Assembly (NCBI GenBank): GCA_019414205.1
Contig: DXML01000011.1
Location: forward strand, 1 to 64,000
DNA: 64,000 nt
Direction: 5' to 3'
Source of the DNA: Collinsella sp.
GTDB taxonomy: Bacteria > Actinomycetota > Coriobacteriia > Coriobacteriales > Coriobacteriaceae
A program made the position numbers and the translations under genes. The stretch's first letter is position 1. Every line of letters starts with the position of its first letter. The notes under the pieces were generated by a model. The model was not told the origin of the DNA and made no database searches. It was given only the letters and a program-made list of their open reading frames with translations. Positions 24,852 through 33,882 of this stretch are shown piece by piece.

Positions 24852-25883
24852 CTAGTTGAATTTGAAGATCTTTGAGGCAAGATGGTATAGGCCGAGTGTG
24901 GTTTTGTCTCCGGCCCGTCCATGCAGGTTGGTAAAGAATCCGACTACGCCGTAGCGAGCGCGACGATACATGCGCTCGTCGTACTCCTTCAGGTCCTTCC
25001 ACAGCGTCTTCAGGCGCTCATCGGCACAATCTTCCTCGGAAAGCTTCGTAAGCACCGAGCAGATTGCCATCATCATGGTGAAGTAGCCCATCATGTACGA
25101 ACGCAGACGCGAGGACTCAACGTCCTGGTACAGGTGGAACGATTCCATCATGATGCGCGTTACGCGGAACTGCTGGCCCAGGCGCTTGACCATCGTGGCC
25201 TCGTTGACGCTCTGGCCCTCGCGACCGATAAAGTAGCGATAGAGGTCGATGTCGGCGTAGTACATGGTCTTGCAGCGCGGCAGCGGTACGTATGCGTAGA
25301 TATTATCCACGTAGAACGTGTGCGCCGGCATAGGCAGATTGGACTCACGCAGTACGTCGGTGCGATAGCACAGGCTGTGCATGAGCAGGTTCTGATCGGG
25401 ACGGAAGTGTCCGATCTGGTCCCAAGAGAAAATCTTTTTGCGCGGAAGGGCAAACTTGTAGCCAATAGCGGTATGCGTGCCCTCGTAAACCTTCTCGTAC
25501 ACGTAGTTCGAGATAAACAGGTCGACGCGCTGGTCGCGCTCCTCAAAGCCACGCAGAATCGACAGCATGGTCGAAAGCGCCGCACCGTCGAGCCAGTCGT
25601 CCGAGTCAACGACCTTATAGTACGTACCATGCGCCTCGCGCAGGCCCGAGAGGACGGCGATACCGTGGCCGCCATTCTCCTGGTGCACCGCGCGGATGAT
25701 TCCAGGATAACGGGCCTCCCACTCGTCGGCCTTGGCGGCCGTCTCGTCCTTGGAGCCGTCGTCCACCACGATAATCTCGATATCGGTGGCGTAATTGCTC
25801 CCCTCCAAGATGGAGGTGATGCAATGGTCCATATCCTTGGCGGCGTTATACGAGGGAATACCGAATGTTATGACTTTATGCAT
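24852..25883 (-). CDS. Glycosyltransferase family 2
   Basis: This GT-A glycosyltransferase is 343 residues. 'ITFGIPSYNAAKDMDHCITS' opens the Rossmann-like domain, 'IIVVDDGSKDET' binds the nucleotide sugar, and 'KVVDSDDWLDG' carries the DXD-type metal site near residue 100. No membrane segment is obvious. The ATG at 25883 overlaps the end of glf by eight bases, so the genes are coupled. With UDP-galactopyranose mutase upstream, transfer of galactofuranose into a surface glycan is the likely role; acceptor and linkage are unknown. Confidence 0.85.
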   Translation of the reverse strand: MHKVITFGIPSYNAAKDMDHCITSILEGSNYATDIEIIVVDDGSKDETAAKADEWEARYPGIIRAVHQENGGHGIAVLSGLREAHGTYYKVVDSDDWLDGAALSTMLSILRGFEERDQRVDLFISNYVYEKVYEGTHTAIGYKFALPRKKIFSWDQIGHFRPDQNLLMHSLCYRTDVLRESNLPMPAHTFYVDNIYAYVPLPRCKTMYYADIDLYRYFIGREGQSVNEATMVKRLGQQFRVTRIMMESFHLYQDVESSRLRSYMMGYFTMMMAICSVLTKLSEEDCADERLKTLWKDLKEYDERMYRRARYGVVGFFTNLHGRAGDKTTLGLYHLASKIFKFN

Positions 25884-27078
25884 GGCAGGCGATAATCTCA
25901 TCCGAAAGATCGAGGGCAGAATTGGTCACGGCGTCCATATCGTAGTAACGATACTCGGCCAGACGACCCACTGGGTGGAAGTTCGTCAGGTTCTGGACGC
26001 GCTCAAGGTAGCGCTCGTAGAGCTCGCGGTTCTCGGGCTCCAGGATGGCGTAGTACGGCGTCTCGCCCGAGCCGGGCGTATAGGCCTTGGAGTACTCCTT
26101 CATGATGGTGGTCTTGCCGGGCAGGACCTGACCAGTCATGTTCTTGAACTCGGTAATGCGCGTATAGTCCTCGCTCGTGGTGTAGTTGACGGTGCCCACG
26201 GGCTGGAACTGATCCATATCGAACGTCTCGAACTTCATATCGAGCGTGCGGTACGGCAGCGCGCCCAGGTCGAGGTTGAACAGCTCGTCGAGCGGACCGG
26301 TGTAGACGATCTCGCCACCATAGACCTTGCCGTCGATCTTGACGGTGGTCTCGTCGATTTCAAAGAGGTCACGGGCGTCTACGTCACAGAACACGTCGAT
26401 CAGATCGTGATCGAGCATATGCTCGAACAGCGCGGTATAGCCGTCCTGCGGCATGCCCTGGAAAGGAGCCTGCGGGAAGTAGCGATCGTCATCGCCCACA
26501 AAGACGGGAACGCGGCCGGTGATCGAGGGGTCGATCTGGTCGGGCGTCTGGCCCCACTGCTTCATGGTGTAATGCAAAAAGACGTTCTCATAGACATAAT
26601 CGGCGACCTCGGCAAGATCCGGGTCGTTCTTCTTGCGCAGCTCCATAATGGGCACCTTGACGTCCTTGCCAAAGGTCTCCACGAGCTTCTGATACAGCTC
26701 CTCGCCGCGCTCATCGCCAAAGGCGAGCTTGAGGCTCGCATGGTTAAAGGGCACGGGCATAAGGGTGCCGTTGATGTTGGCGAGCACCTTGTGCTGGTAG
26801 TCCGTCCACTTGGTAAAGCGCGACAGGAAGTTATGGACGCGCTCGTTAAAAGTGTGATAGATGTGCGGACCGTACTCGTGGACCAGGATTCCGGCCTCGT
26901 CAGTGCAGTCGTAGGCATTACCCGCGATGTGGCCGCGACGCTCCAAAACGGCAACACGATAGCCGATAGTTTCGGCAAGACGGCGGGCGCAAACGGCACC
27001 GGCATAACCGGCGCCGACAACGATCATGTCATACGCACCGGCATTAAAGCCTTCAGGCAGGCCTGAGGTAATCTGCAT
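25876..27078 (-). CDS. glf: UDP-galactopyranose mutase
   Basis: This flavoenzyme converts UDP-galactopyranose to UDP-galactofuranose, the donor for galactofuranose in cell-surface glycans. It has 400 residues. The FAD site 'YDMIVVGAGYAGAVCARRLAE' lies near residue 18. 'YGPHIYHT', the 'KQWGQTPDQID' segment and 'MPQDGYTALFEHML' match the Glf family. An AAGGAG site precedes the ATG. It leads a two-gene unit with the overlapping GT2. Confidence 0.95.
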   Translation of the reverse strand: MQITSGLPEGFNAGAYDMIVVGAGYAGAVCARRLAETIGYRVAVLERRGHIAGNAYDCTDEAGILVHEYGPHIYHTFNERVHNFLSRFTKWTDYQHKVLANINGTLMPVPFNHASLKLAFGDERGEELYQKLVETFGKDVKVPIMELRKKNDPDLAEVADYVYENVFLHYTMKQWGQTPDQIDPSITGRVPVFVGDDDRYFPQAPFQGMPQDGYTALFEHMLDHDLIDVFCDVDARDLFEIDETTVKIDGKVYGGEIVYTGPLDELFNLDLGALPYRTLDMKFETFDMDQFQPVGTVNYTTSEDYTRITEFKNMTGQVLPGKTTIMKEYSKAYTPGSGETPYYAILEPENRELYERYLERVQNLTNFHPVGRLAEYRYYDMDAVTNSALDLSDEIIACHA

Positions 27079-27310
27079 CGATACTCCTTGTCAAAAGCCA
27101 CACGCTTTTTAACTGGGCTTTTTCTCGAACATACGTCGAGACATATTTATCAGAGCGATTATAGCGCTAATGCGTCCTATAATGAGCTTGCCACACAAGG
27201 AAAGCTCAAGCACCGCGGCGTACATAATTGTAAGGTAAACCCGCTAGCAGCGGGTTTATTCGTGTACAGCCGAGGGCCTGGAGCTTAGCGAAACGCTTGT
27301 AAGGAGTATC
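27079..27310 (+). promoter_or_regulatory. glf/pta divergent promoter region
   Basis: A plus-strand TATAAT -10 box lies at 27178-27183 with no good -35. Downstream, TAAACCCGCT and AGCGGGTTTA (27236-27258) form a hairpin in the pta leader, followed by only TTATTCG, so a weak attenuator or a stability element. An AAGGAG site precedes pta. Confidence 0.45.
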
Positions 27311-28291
27311 ATGAGCGATTTCCTAAACCGTATGAAGTCTGCCGCCAAGGCCGACCTTAAGACCATCGTCCTGCCCGAGGGCGAGGATCCGCGTACCATC
27401 GTCGCGGCCAACAAAATCATCGAGGAGGGCCTGGCCAACATCGTCATCCTGGGCGATCCCAACGAGATCAACGTCCCCGGCGCCACCGTCATCGATCCGC
27501 GCAACGCCGAGAAGCACGAGGAGTACGCGCAGAAGTTTGCCGAGCTCCGCGCCAAGAAGGGCGTTACCATCGAACAGGCTCGCGCCCAGGTGATGGACGC
27601 TACCTACTTTGGCACCATGATGGTCAAGATGGGCGACGCCGACGGCCTGGTCTCCGGCGCCTGTCACTCCACCGCCGACACCCTGCGCCCCGCGCTGCAG
27701 ATCCTCAAGACCGCTCCGGGCACCAAGCTGGTCTCGGCCTTCTTCGTGATGTGCACCGACACCCCGCAGTTCGGTACCGACGGCACGCTGATCTTCGCCG
27801 ACTGCGGCCTCAATATCAACCCGTCCTCCGACGAGCTCTCCGAGATCGCCATCGCCTCGGCCCACTCCTGGTCCACCTTTATGGGCAATGTTGAGCCGCA
27901 CGTGGCCATGCTCTCCTACTCCACCATGGGCTCCGCCGGTGGCGAGGTCGCCAAGAAGGTCCAGGAGGCCGTGAAGTTCTGCAAGGAGAAGGCTCCCGAG
28001 CTCGCCATCGACGGCGACCTGCAGCTCGATGCCGCTATCGTCCCCACCGTCGCCCAGCTCAAGGCTCCCGGCTCCTCTGTCGCCGGTAAGGCCAACGTGC
28101 TCGTGTTCCCCGACCTCGAGGCCGGCAACATCGGCTACAAGCTGGTTCAGCGCTTCGCTGGTGCCGACGCCTACGGCCCCATCCTGCAGGGCATCGCCAA
28201 GCCGGTTAACGACCTTTCGCGCGGCTGTTCTGCCGACGACATCGTGGGTGTCGTAGCCATCACCGCCGTCCAGGCTCAGATGGCTGAGTAG
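27311..28291 (+). CDS. pta: Phosphate acetyltransferase
   Basis: The enzyme exchanges acetyl-CoA and phosphate for acetyl phosphate and CoA, feeding acetate kinase for ATP. At 326 residues it is the short Pta form without the regulatory N terminus. 'IVLPEGEDPRTIVAANKI' opens it, 'GLVSGACHSTADTLRPALQI' and 'MLSYSTMGSAGG' are family motifs, and 'VFPDLEAGNIGYKLVQR' is near the end. It converges with two ackA genes across repeat B copy 3, so the pathway genes are adjacent but not in one operon. Confidence 0.95.
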   Translation: MSDFLNRMKSAAKADLKTIVLPEGEDPRTIVAANKIIEEGLANIVILGDPNEINVPGATVIDPRNAEKHEEYAQKFAELRAKKGVTIEQARAQVMDATYFGTMMVKMGDADGLVSGACHSTADTLRPALQILKTAPGTKLVSAFFVMCTDTPQFGTDGTLIFADCGLNINPSSDELSEIAIASAHSWSTFMGNVEPHVAMLSYSTMGSAGGEVAKKVQEAVKFCKEKAPELAIDGDLQLDAAIVPTVAQLKAPGSSVAGKANVLVFPDLEAGNIGYKLVQRFAGADAYGPILQGIAKPVNDLSRGCSADDIVGVVAITAVQAQMAE

Positions 28292-28306
28292 CGGACGCAC
28301 TCGCCC

Positions 28307-28437
28307 GAAGGCCGTACGGGCTAACCCCTGAAAACGTCCTCGACCAATGAAACGCCCCCGTTCTGCTCCTTCGGAGCTACGAACGGGGGCGTTTCTGGTC
28401 TGCGGAATGTTTTCAGGGGTTAGCCCGTACGGCCTTC
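28307..28437 (-). repeat. Long-stem repeat family B, copy 3
   Basis: A perfect 29-pair outer stem (28307-28335 with 28409-28437) encloses, on the minus strand, TTCCGCA - a GAAACGCCCCCGTTC/GAACGGGGGCGTTTC hairpin - GAGGAC. The boxes match those of copies 1 and 2 in shorter form. It lies 15 bases after the pta stop and may also terminate pta. Confidence 0.6.
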
Positions 28438-28643
28438 TACTGCCACGAAGCATTCAGAGCATCTGGAGTGGACGGCGGCTTGGCTACGAGCTGGGGCTGA
28501 GGATCTGAATGGATGGGTGTCGTTGCTGGGAGCGCTGGCGTTACTGGTGGTGATCACTTTGGGACTGGAATTTCCGCCTGCTAGCAAAAAGGCCTCCTGA
28601 GCTGCTGCTCAGGAGGCCTTTCGTTCAATCGCAAGCGAACGCA
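28438..28643. terminator. Intergenic region with two-way terminator after ackA copy 1
   Basis: Most of this stretch shows no feature. At 28586-28622, AAAGGCCTCCTGAGC pairs with GCTCAGGAGGCCTTT. A and T runs on either side make it a terminator in both directions, for ackA copy 1 (minus) and pta readthrough (plus). Confidence 0.75.
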
Positions 28644-29822
28644 CTAGTTATTCGCGGTCAAACGCTCGACGTCGTGGGCGATCATGTATTCCTCGTCGGT
28701 GGGGATGACCATGACCGTGACGGAAGAGCCGGCGGCGCTGATGACCTGCGGGCCGTTACCCACGGCCTCGCGGTTCTTGTTGTTGTCGATGCGCACGCCC
28801 AGCCACTCGAAGCAGTCGCAGAAAGCCTTGCGGATCGACCAGTCGTTCTCGCCAATGCCGGCGGTAAAGGTAATGGTGTCCACGCCCGCCATGGAGGCAA
28901 TCATGGAGCCGGCCTGCTGCATGGCCTTGTAGGCGAACATATCGAAGGCGAGCAGGCAGCGCTCGTCGCCCTCGGAGGCGCGCGTGCGGATGTCACGGGC
29001 GTCGTTGGAGATGCCCGAGATGGCAAGCAGACCAGACTGCTTGTTCATCATGTCATCGACTTCCTGGTAGCTGTAGCCGCCCTCGCGCTGCAGGTAGCAC
29101 ACGGTAGCCGGGTCAATGGAACCACAACGGGTGCCCATCATCAGGCCGTCGAGCGGCGTGAGGCCCATCGTGGTATCGCGGCATACACCGTCCTCAATGG
29201 CGGCGAGTGAAGCGCCGTTGCCCAGATGACACGAAAGCAGACGGTGGCAGCGCGAACCCAGGATCTCCTTGGCCATCATCCACTCGTAGCGGTGGCTCGT
29301 ACCGTGGGCGCCGTACTTGCGCACGTGGTACTTGTTACACACGTCCTTGGGCAGGGCGTAGGTGTAGGCGACCTCGGGCATAGTCATGTGGAACGAGGTG
29401 TCGAAGACGGCCACGTTGGGCAGCTCCGGATACTTCTCGCGACAATACTCGATTGCCGCTGCCTCGCCGTAGTTGTGCAGCGGGGCAAGCGGTGCCACCT
29501 CGAGAATCTTAGCCATGACCTCATCGTCGACGACCGCGGAATCGTCAAAGTACCAGCCACCCTGAACAATACGATGCCCAATGCCATCGATCGTAAAGTC
29601 GGTCTTCTCGAGCTCCTCGAGCACACGTGCGATAGCCGAACGGTGGTCCGGGAAGGGGACCTCCTCGGTTTGCTTAGCGCCACCGTTCTCGGAGTGGCCA
29701 AAGATGCCCATGTCCGAACCGATACGTTCGCAGTTGCCCTTGGCGAAAACCTCGCGGGTATCGGTATCCAAAAGCTGATATTTAAGGCTTGAGCTACCGG
29801 CGTTGACAACAAGTACGTTCAT
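28644..29822 (-). CDS. ackA: Acetate kinase, copy 1
   Basis: Acetate kinase makes ATP from acetyl phosphate. It is 392 residues, a normal length. 'VLVVNAGSSSLKYQLLDT' binds phosphate, 'YGAHGTSHRYEWMM' and 'CHLGNGASLAAIEDG' are canonical active-site segments, and 'MGTRCGSIDP' and 'TDEEYMIAHD' carry the conserved Arg and Glu. 'GHRIVQGG' has Gln where most family members have His. A second, diverged ackA lies directly upstream, with its own terminator between, so each may be transcribed alone. Confidence 0.94.
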   Translation of the reverse strand: MNVLVVNAGSSSLKYQLLDTDTREVFAKGNCERIGSDMGIFGHSENGGAKQTEEVPFPDHRSAIARVLEELEKTDFTIDGIGHRIVQGGWYFDDSAVVDDEVMAKILEVAPLAPLHNYGEAAAIEYCREKYPELPNVAVFDTSFHMTMPEVAYTYALPKDVCNKYHVRKYGAHGTSHRYEWMMAKEILGSRCHRLLSCHLGNGASLAAIEDGVCRDTTMGLTPLDGLMMGTRCGSIDPATVCYLQREGGYSYQEVDDMMNKQSGLLAISGISNDARDIRTRASEGDERCLLAFDMFAYKAMQQAGSMIASMAGVDTITFTAGIGENDWSIRKAFCDCFEWLGVRIDNNKNREAVGNGPQVISAAGSSVTVMVIPTDEEYMIAHDVERLTANN

Positions 29823-29936
29823 GAGACTCCTTTGCAGTGCGATACGGTCGGCGCAGACCCCTTAAGGCGGCCGCATGTTAATAAGAAGTTATCACAACTT
29901 AATAAATTACTATCAGGCATATCGCCCAACGAGCAC

Positions 29937-29975
29937 AAAAGAGGGGCCGAACGGCGCTCGGTCGTCCAGCCCCTC
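29937..29975 (-). terminator. Intrinsic terminator of ackA copy 2
   Basis: GAGGGGC pairs with GCCCCTC across a loop and the minus strand continues into TTTTG, directly after the ackA copy 2 stop. Confidence 0.65.
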
Positions 29976-29986
29976 CCCTTTTGCAA

Positions 29987-31165
29987 TTACTTGCCGTTGA
30001 CGATGCGCTCGACGTCGGAAGCGATCATGAACTCCTCGTCCGTGGGGATAACGAAAATCTTAACCTTGGAATCCTTGGCAGACAGGCACCATGCGCCGTC
30101 ACCACGCAGGGCGTTGCGGGCATGATCCATCTTGACACCCATAAAGGCCAGGCGGTCGGCCACGCCGGCGCGGACGGCAGGAGCGTGCTCACCGATGCCG
30201 GCAGTGAAGACCAGGGTGTCCATACCGCACATGGAGGTGGCCATCTCGGCAGCCTTGGCGGCAATCTTGTAGACGAACATATCGAAGGCAAGCTGGGCCT
30301 CGGGGTCACCGGCAGCGGCGAGCTCCTCGACGTTGCGGCAGTCGTTGGTCTTGCCGCCGGTCACAGCCAAAAGGCCGGACTTCTTGTTCATCATCTCGTC
30401 GACCTCGTCGAAGGTGTAGCCGCCCTCGCGCTGCAGGTAGCACACGGTAGCCGGGTCGATGGAGCCGCAGCGGGTGCCCATCATAACGCCGTCGAGCGGC
30501 GTCAAGCCCATGGTGGTGTCCATGCACTTGCCGTCCTCGATGGCGCACAGGGAAGCGCCGGAGCCGATATGGCACACGACGACCTTGCGGGCCTCGCCGT
30601 TGGTCATCTCGGCGACCTTCTTGGAGATGTAACGGTAGCTGGTGCCGTGGGCGCCGTACTTACGGATGTGCAGCTTGTCGCAGACGTCCTTGGGCAGGGC
30701 GTAAGTCTTGGCGACCTCGGGCATGTTGAAGTGGAAAGCGGTGTCGTAAACCGTAACGTTGGGCAGGTCGGGATACTGCTCCAGGCAGTACTCGATAACG
30801 TTGGCCTCGGGGTTGTTGTGCAGCGGGGCGAGCGGAGCGACCTCGCGGATCTTGGCGAGGACATCCTCGTCGACGAGGGAGGAATCGCCAAAGTACCAAC
30901 CACCCTGAACGATACGGTGGCCGATACCCTCAATCTTGACGCCGTTGGCCTCGAGGTCCTTCAGGACAACCTCGATGGCGACCTTGTGGTCGGGGAACTC
31001 GATGTTCTCGGTCACCTTCTTGGAGCCGTTGGCAGCATGGGTGAAAGTGCCGCCGGTAAAGCAGACGCGCTCGCAGGAGCCCTTTGCGGACACCTTATGG
31101 GACTTGGTATCGATGACCTGATACTTAAGGGTCGAAGATCCTGCGTTGACGACCAGAACGTTCAT
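29987..31165 (-). CDS. Acetate kinase paralogue, copy 2
   Basis: This 392-residue acetate kinase homologue has the same length as copy 1 but a much changed N-terminal half. Conserved are 'VLVVNAGSSTLKYQ', 'GTRCGSIDP' and 'TDEEFMIASD'. Two active-site segments differ: 'HGTSYRY' has Tyr in place of the second conserved His, and 'CHIGSGAS' has Ser in place of Asn in the usual HLGNG. It may have altered kinetics or another short-chain acid as substrate (propionate or butyrate kinases share the fold). The ATG is the first after a separate promoter region. Confidence 0.85.
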   Translation of the reverse strand: MNVLVVNAGSSTLKYQVIDTKSHKVSAKGSCERVCFTGGTFTHAANGSKKVTENIEFPDHKVAIEVVLKDLEANGVKIEGIGHRIVQGGWYFGDSSLVDEDVLAKIREVAPLAPLHNNPEANVIEYCLEQYPDLPNVTVYDTAFHFNMPEVAKTYALPKDVCDKLHIRKYGAHGTSYRYISKKVAEMTNGEARKVVVCHIGSGASLCAIEDGKCMDTTMGLTPLDGVMMGTRCGSIDPATVCYLQREGGYTFDEVDEMMNKKSGLLAVTGGKTNDCRNVEELAAAGDPEAQLAFDMFVYKIAAKAAEMATSMCGMDTLVFTAGIGEHAPAVRAGVADRLAFMGVKMDHARNALRGDGAWCLSAKDSKVKIFVIPTDEEFMIASDVERIVNGK

Positions 31166-31215
31166 GTGTCTCCCTACTAACAGGCGGTGTGGCGCCGCCA
31201 GGTTACATACGCTCC

Positions 31216-31252
31216 AATAATAAACCCAAACGCCCTCGCGCTCGGGTTTATT
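31216..31252 (-). terminator. Intrinsic terminator of the MFS gene
   Basis: AATAAACCC pairs with GGGTTTATT with an inner GC-rich part, just after the MFS stop on the minus strand, and ends in TTATT. Confidence 0.6.
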
Positions 31253-31267
31253 GCGTTGATATATAAG

Positions 31268-32446
31268 TTATCGGTGTCTAAATACCCATGTCCTTTGACT
31301 TGTAAGACGAAATAGCGCGGGGATATACACAAGGGAAGAAATCCCGAGCGCGACAAGCAATATGACTCGAATGCCCGCGATGCTGCTCAACACAGCATTG
31401 AACAGATAGAAAAGGATGGCGCCCACCGCCACCATCTGGCTTTGAACCGAAATCAGTGAACAGCGCATCGAAGAATCGGCTGCCTTTTGAAAAATTGAGT
31501 ATTTAATTGGAGCAAATAACGAGTACGCAACCGTCTGCAGCACATAGAACACGGGCAGCAAATTAGCCGGAGTAAGGGGAATCAAAAACAAAGCTGTCAG
31601 GAAAAGGCGCACGATGACGCAAATACGCGCAAAGCGGCCCTTGTCGACATGAGCAATCGCACAGGGCACAATAAGTCCCATGGAGGCCGAGGCAAGGAGC
31701 TGGACCGCAATGGTCACACCCGAAGCGACGGCATTCATTCCGCGACCCGCAAGTAGCAGTGAGAAAAAGTCTTCCAGGGCGACAAAAGCAAATGCCTGAG
31801 AACAGTCCATGATGAACGCTGAACGAAGAATGCCATTACCCGCAATAGCGGCACCGATCATCTTCGGGCTAATCCCATGTTCAGGTGTCGTCGCAGTACC
31901 CCCTCTTCGCATCTCAGGAATGCAGACAACGACAACCAACGTCAACACCATTGCGATGATATCTGCCGAAAGACCAATGAGATATGCACCGACGGACGAA
32001 ATGAAACCGCCCACGCAAGCGGAGATGGCATAAGAGGCATAGAAAACAAATCGCTCAACGACATTAAGTCTTACGAGCTGGTCCTGAGAGACGCTGTCAA
32101 TGTAAATCGCTTCGATGGATCCGCTCACACACGCAACGGCAAAACCTTTAAGAGCAAACGCACCGATTAAAAGCAGAGGAGATCGGACGAGAAGCAGGGC
32201 GGCGTAGTATCCAAGCATTCCCACGACGCCAACGAGACCGCTCACTTTTCGTCCAAACCTGTCAGCAATATAACCAGTAGGAACCTCAAGAATGAACTTG
32301 CTCACTTGGTATGCAATCATCATGCTAGAAATCGCCACCATCGAAAATCCGACGAATTCAAGGTAAACCGTCAGAAAAAACAAAATGGTGCTGAAGATCG
32401 ACAGAAAAACGAACGTCATATAAAGCAAAGCCGTACGGTTTTTCAT
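31268..32446 (-). CDS. Major facilitator superfamily transporter
   Basis: This membrane protein of 392 residues has about twelve hydrophobic segments. The MFS loop 2-3 signature appears as 'GYIADRFGRKVSGLVG' near residue 60. The ATG at 32446 has a GGAGGG site. The gene and the LysR gene upstream are visibly poorer in G and C than the rest of the window, which suggests transfer. Substrate is unknown. It resembles drug or sugar efflux members. Confidence 0.82.
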   Translation of the reverse strand: MKNRTALLYMTFVFLSIFSTILFFLTVYLEFVGFSMVAISSMMIAYQVSKFILEVPTGYIADRFGRKVSGLVGVVGMLGYYAALLLVRSPLLLIGAFALKGFAVACVSGSIEAIYIDSVSQDQLVRLNVVERFVFYASYAISACVGGFISSVGAYLIGLSADIIAMVLTLVVVVCIPEMRRGGTATTPEHGISPKMIGAAIAGNGILRSAFIMDCSQAFAFVALEDFFSLLLAGRGMNAVASGVTIAVQLLASASMGLIVPCAIAHVDKGRFARICVIVRLFLTALFLIPLTPANLLPVFYVLQTVAYSLFAPIKYSIFQKAADSSMRCSLISVQSQMVAVGAILFYLFNAVLSSIAGIRVILLVALGISSLVYIPALFRLTSQRTWVFRHR

Positions 32447-32565
32447 GCTCCGCCCTCCAAGAGTCAGCAATCTAAATCGGAATCTTGGAAAAGCATGAGG
32501 GCAAAGCTGTCAGCTATGTGTTACAAGGCGTCAATAATCACTTGATGCCTCGAAGCCAATTAATC

Positions 32566-33456
32566 TCACAAAGCAAGATGACGCAATAGGTGCAGAAAAA
32601 CCGTCTGGTGTCGATCGGTCCAGGCATTTTGTCGATAGCAAAAGTAGATGGGCAAGGCTACGTCATGCGAGCCTTCGATGGAGCACTCGCTCACCTCCAA
32701 TCCATTAGATGCGAGAGAAGAGCCAGAAAAACTCAATATCAATCCCCCGGCTTGAAGAAACTCAGCCTGCGCCTTGTTTCCGTATTCGACATCGCGGAAG
32801 CGGAAATTAACCAGCTGGGCTTCAGGGCATTGATTGATTGCATTGAGACAGGGTGACAAATTAATGGGAACAGCGAGTCTGCCGCCCAGTAACTCACGAA
32901 CGGTCATAGCACTCACAGATTGATGACCCGCCGGGCTCGAAAGTACCTTGAGCTCCTTTTCACCCAAGTATTTCGAAGAAAGGACACCGTCCCTTGGTTC
33001 CTCAAATGAAATGGCCGCATCCGAAATGCCAAGCACGAGTGATTCAAAGCATGTAGCCGTTGGCTGATGCCACACATCAAGGTGAATCTGAGGGTGCGAG
33101 CTTTCAAACGAGTCGTACCAGTTTTCGGAAAAAAGACGCCCCCGCCCGTGAAGGCAGGGGGCGTAAAGACGGAAGTGGCCGTCGGGCGAAACGCCGCCGT
33201 CCCTCGATTGAGCGTACTTTTTGAGATCGTCGACTTGTGCCAGAATCATACGTGCGCGACGTGCGAACTCTCTGCCCGCCGGAGACAAAACAGCCTCCCC
33301 CGCCGATCGGTCGAGCAAAACAATCTGATACTCAGATTCCAACTTTTTGATTGCCGACGAAACGGCCTGCGGACTCACATGAACGGCGCGAGCTGCTTTG
33401 CGCACACCGCCATAGTTCGCTACCGCTTGAAGGTATTCGAGTTGAGAAAGCTGCAT
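32566..33456 (-). CDS. LysR-family transcriptional regulator
   Basis: The protein has 296 residues. The N-terminal winged helix 'MQLSQLEYLQAVANYGGVRKAARAVHVSPQAVSSAIKKLE' (split across its two helices) is a clear LysR HTH. A periplasmic-binding-like effector domain follows from about residue 90. It lies 120 bases upstream of the MFS gene on the same strand, rather than divergent as is usual, and shares its low GC. Control of the MFS gene is plausible but unproved. Confidence 0.88.
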   Translation of the reverse strand: MQLSQLEYLQAVANYGGVRKAARAVHVSPQAVSSAIKKLESEYQIVLLDRSAGEAVLSPAGREFARRARMILAQVDDLKKYAQSRDGGVSPDGHFRLYAPCLHGRGRLFSENWYDSFESSHPQIHLDVWHQPTATCFESLVLGISDAAISFEEPRDGVLSSKYLGEKELKVLSSPAGHQSVSAMTVRELLGGRLAVPINLSPCLNAINQCPEAQLVNFRFRDVEYGNKAQAEFLQAGGLILSFSGSSLASNGLEVSECSIEGSHDVALPIYFCYRQNAWTDRHQTVFLHLLRHLAL

Positions 33457-33497
33457 AGATTACTCCAAAGGCAGCCAAGTCGACGGGCTACGCGCCC

Positions 33498-33833
33498 TCA
33501 GATGAGGTTCTCGCCCAGGTTTTTGCCGCCGAGGACGTGCATATGGAAGTGCATGACGGTCTGGCCGGCGTTGACACCCTTGTTGGAAATGACGCGGAAA
33601 CCGTCCTCCAGACCCTTGGCCTTGGCGACCTCCTGGATGGCGTGAGCCATGGCGCCCATGGTCTTGGCGGGTACGTTGTCGGCGATGTCGCTGTAGTGCT
33701 TCTTAGGGATCACGAGCGTGTGGACCGGCGCCTGCGGGTTGAGGTCGTCGAAGGCGATGACCTGGTCGTCCTCATAGACAACGGTCGAGGGGATCTCGTG
33801 GTTGGCAATTTTACAGAAGATGCAATCGCACAT
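33498..33833 (-). CDS. HIT family protein (HINT-like hydrolase)
   Basis: This 111-residue nucleotide hydrolase or transferase of the histidine triad family starts with 'CDCIFCKIANHEIPS', a possible zinc site, and carries the HxHxH triad in 'QTVMHFHMHVLGG'. It matches HinT-type purine nucleoside phosphoramidases in length and motif. An AAAGGA site precedes the ATG. It is close to xseB, 50 bases away. Confidence 0.93.
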   Translation of the reverse strand: MCDCIFCKIANHEIPSTVVYEDDQVIAFDDLNPQAPVHTLVIPKKHYSDIADNVPAKTMGAMAHAIQEVAKAKGLEDGFRVISNKGVNAGQTVMHFHMHVLGGKNLGENLI

Positions 33834-33882
33834 AGCTGGTTCCTTTCTTACAGACCAAGGTAATTATATTTGGTCGAGATGC

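Noticed and set aside
25795..27066. Plus-strand open frame opposite glf
   Set aside because: Antisense artefact; glf has all FAD and family motifs.
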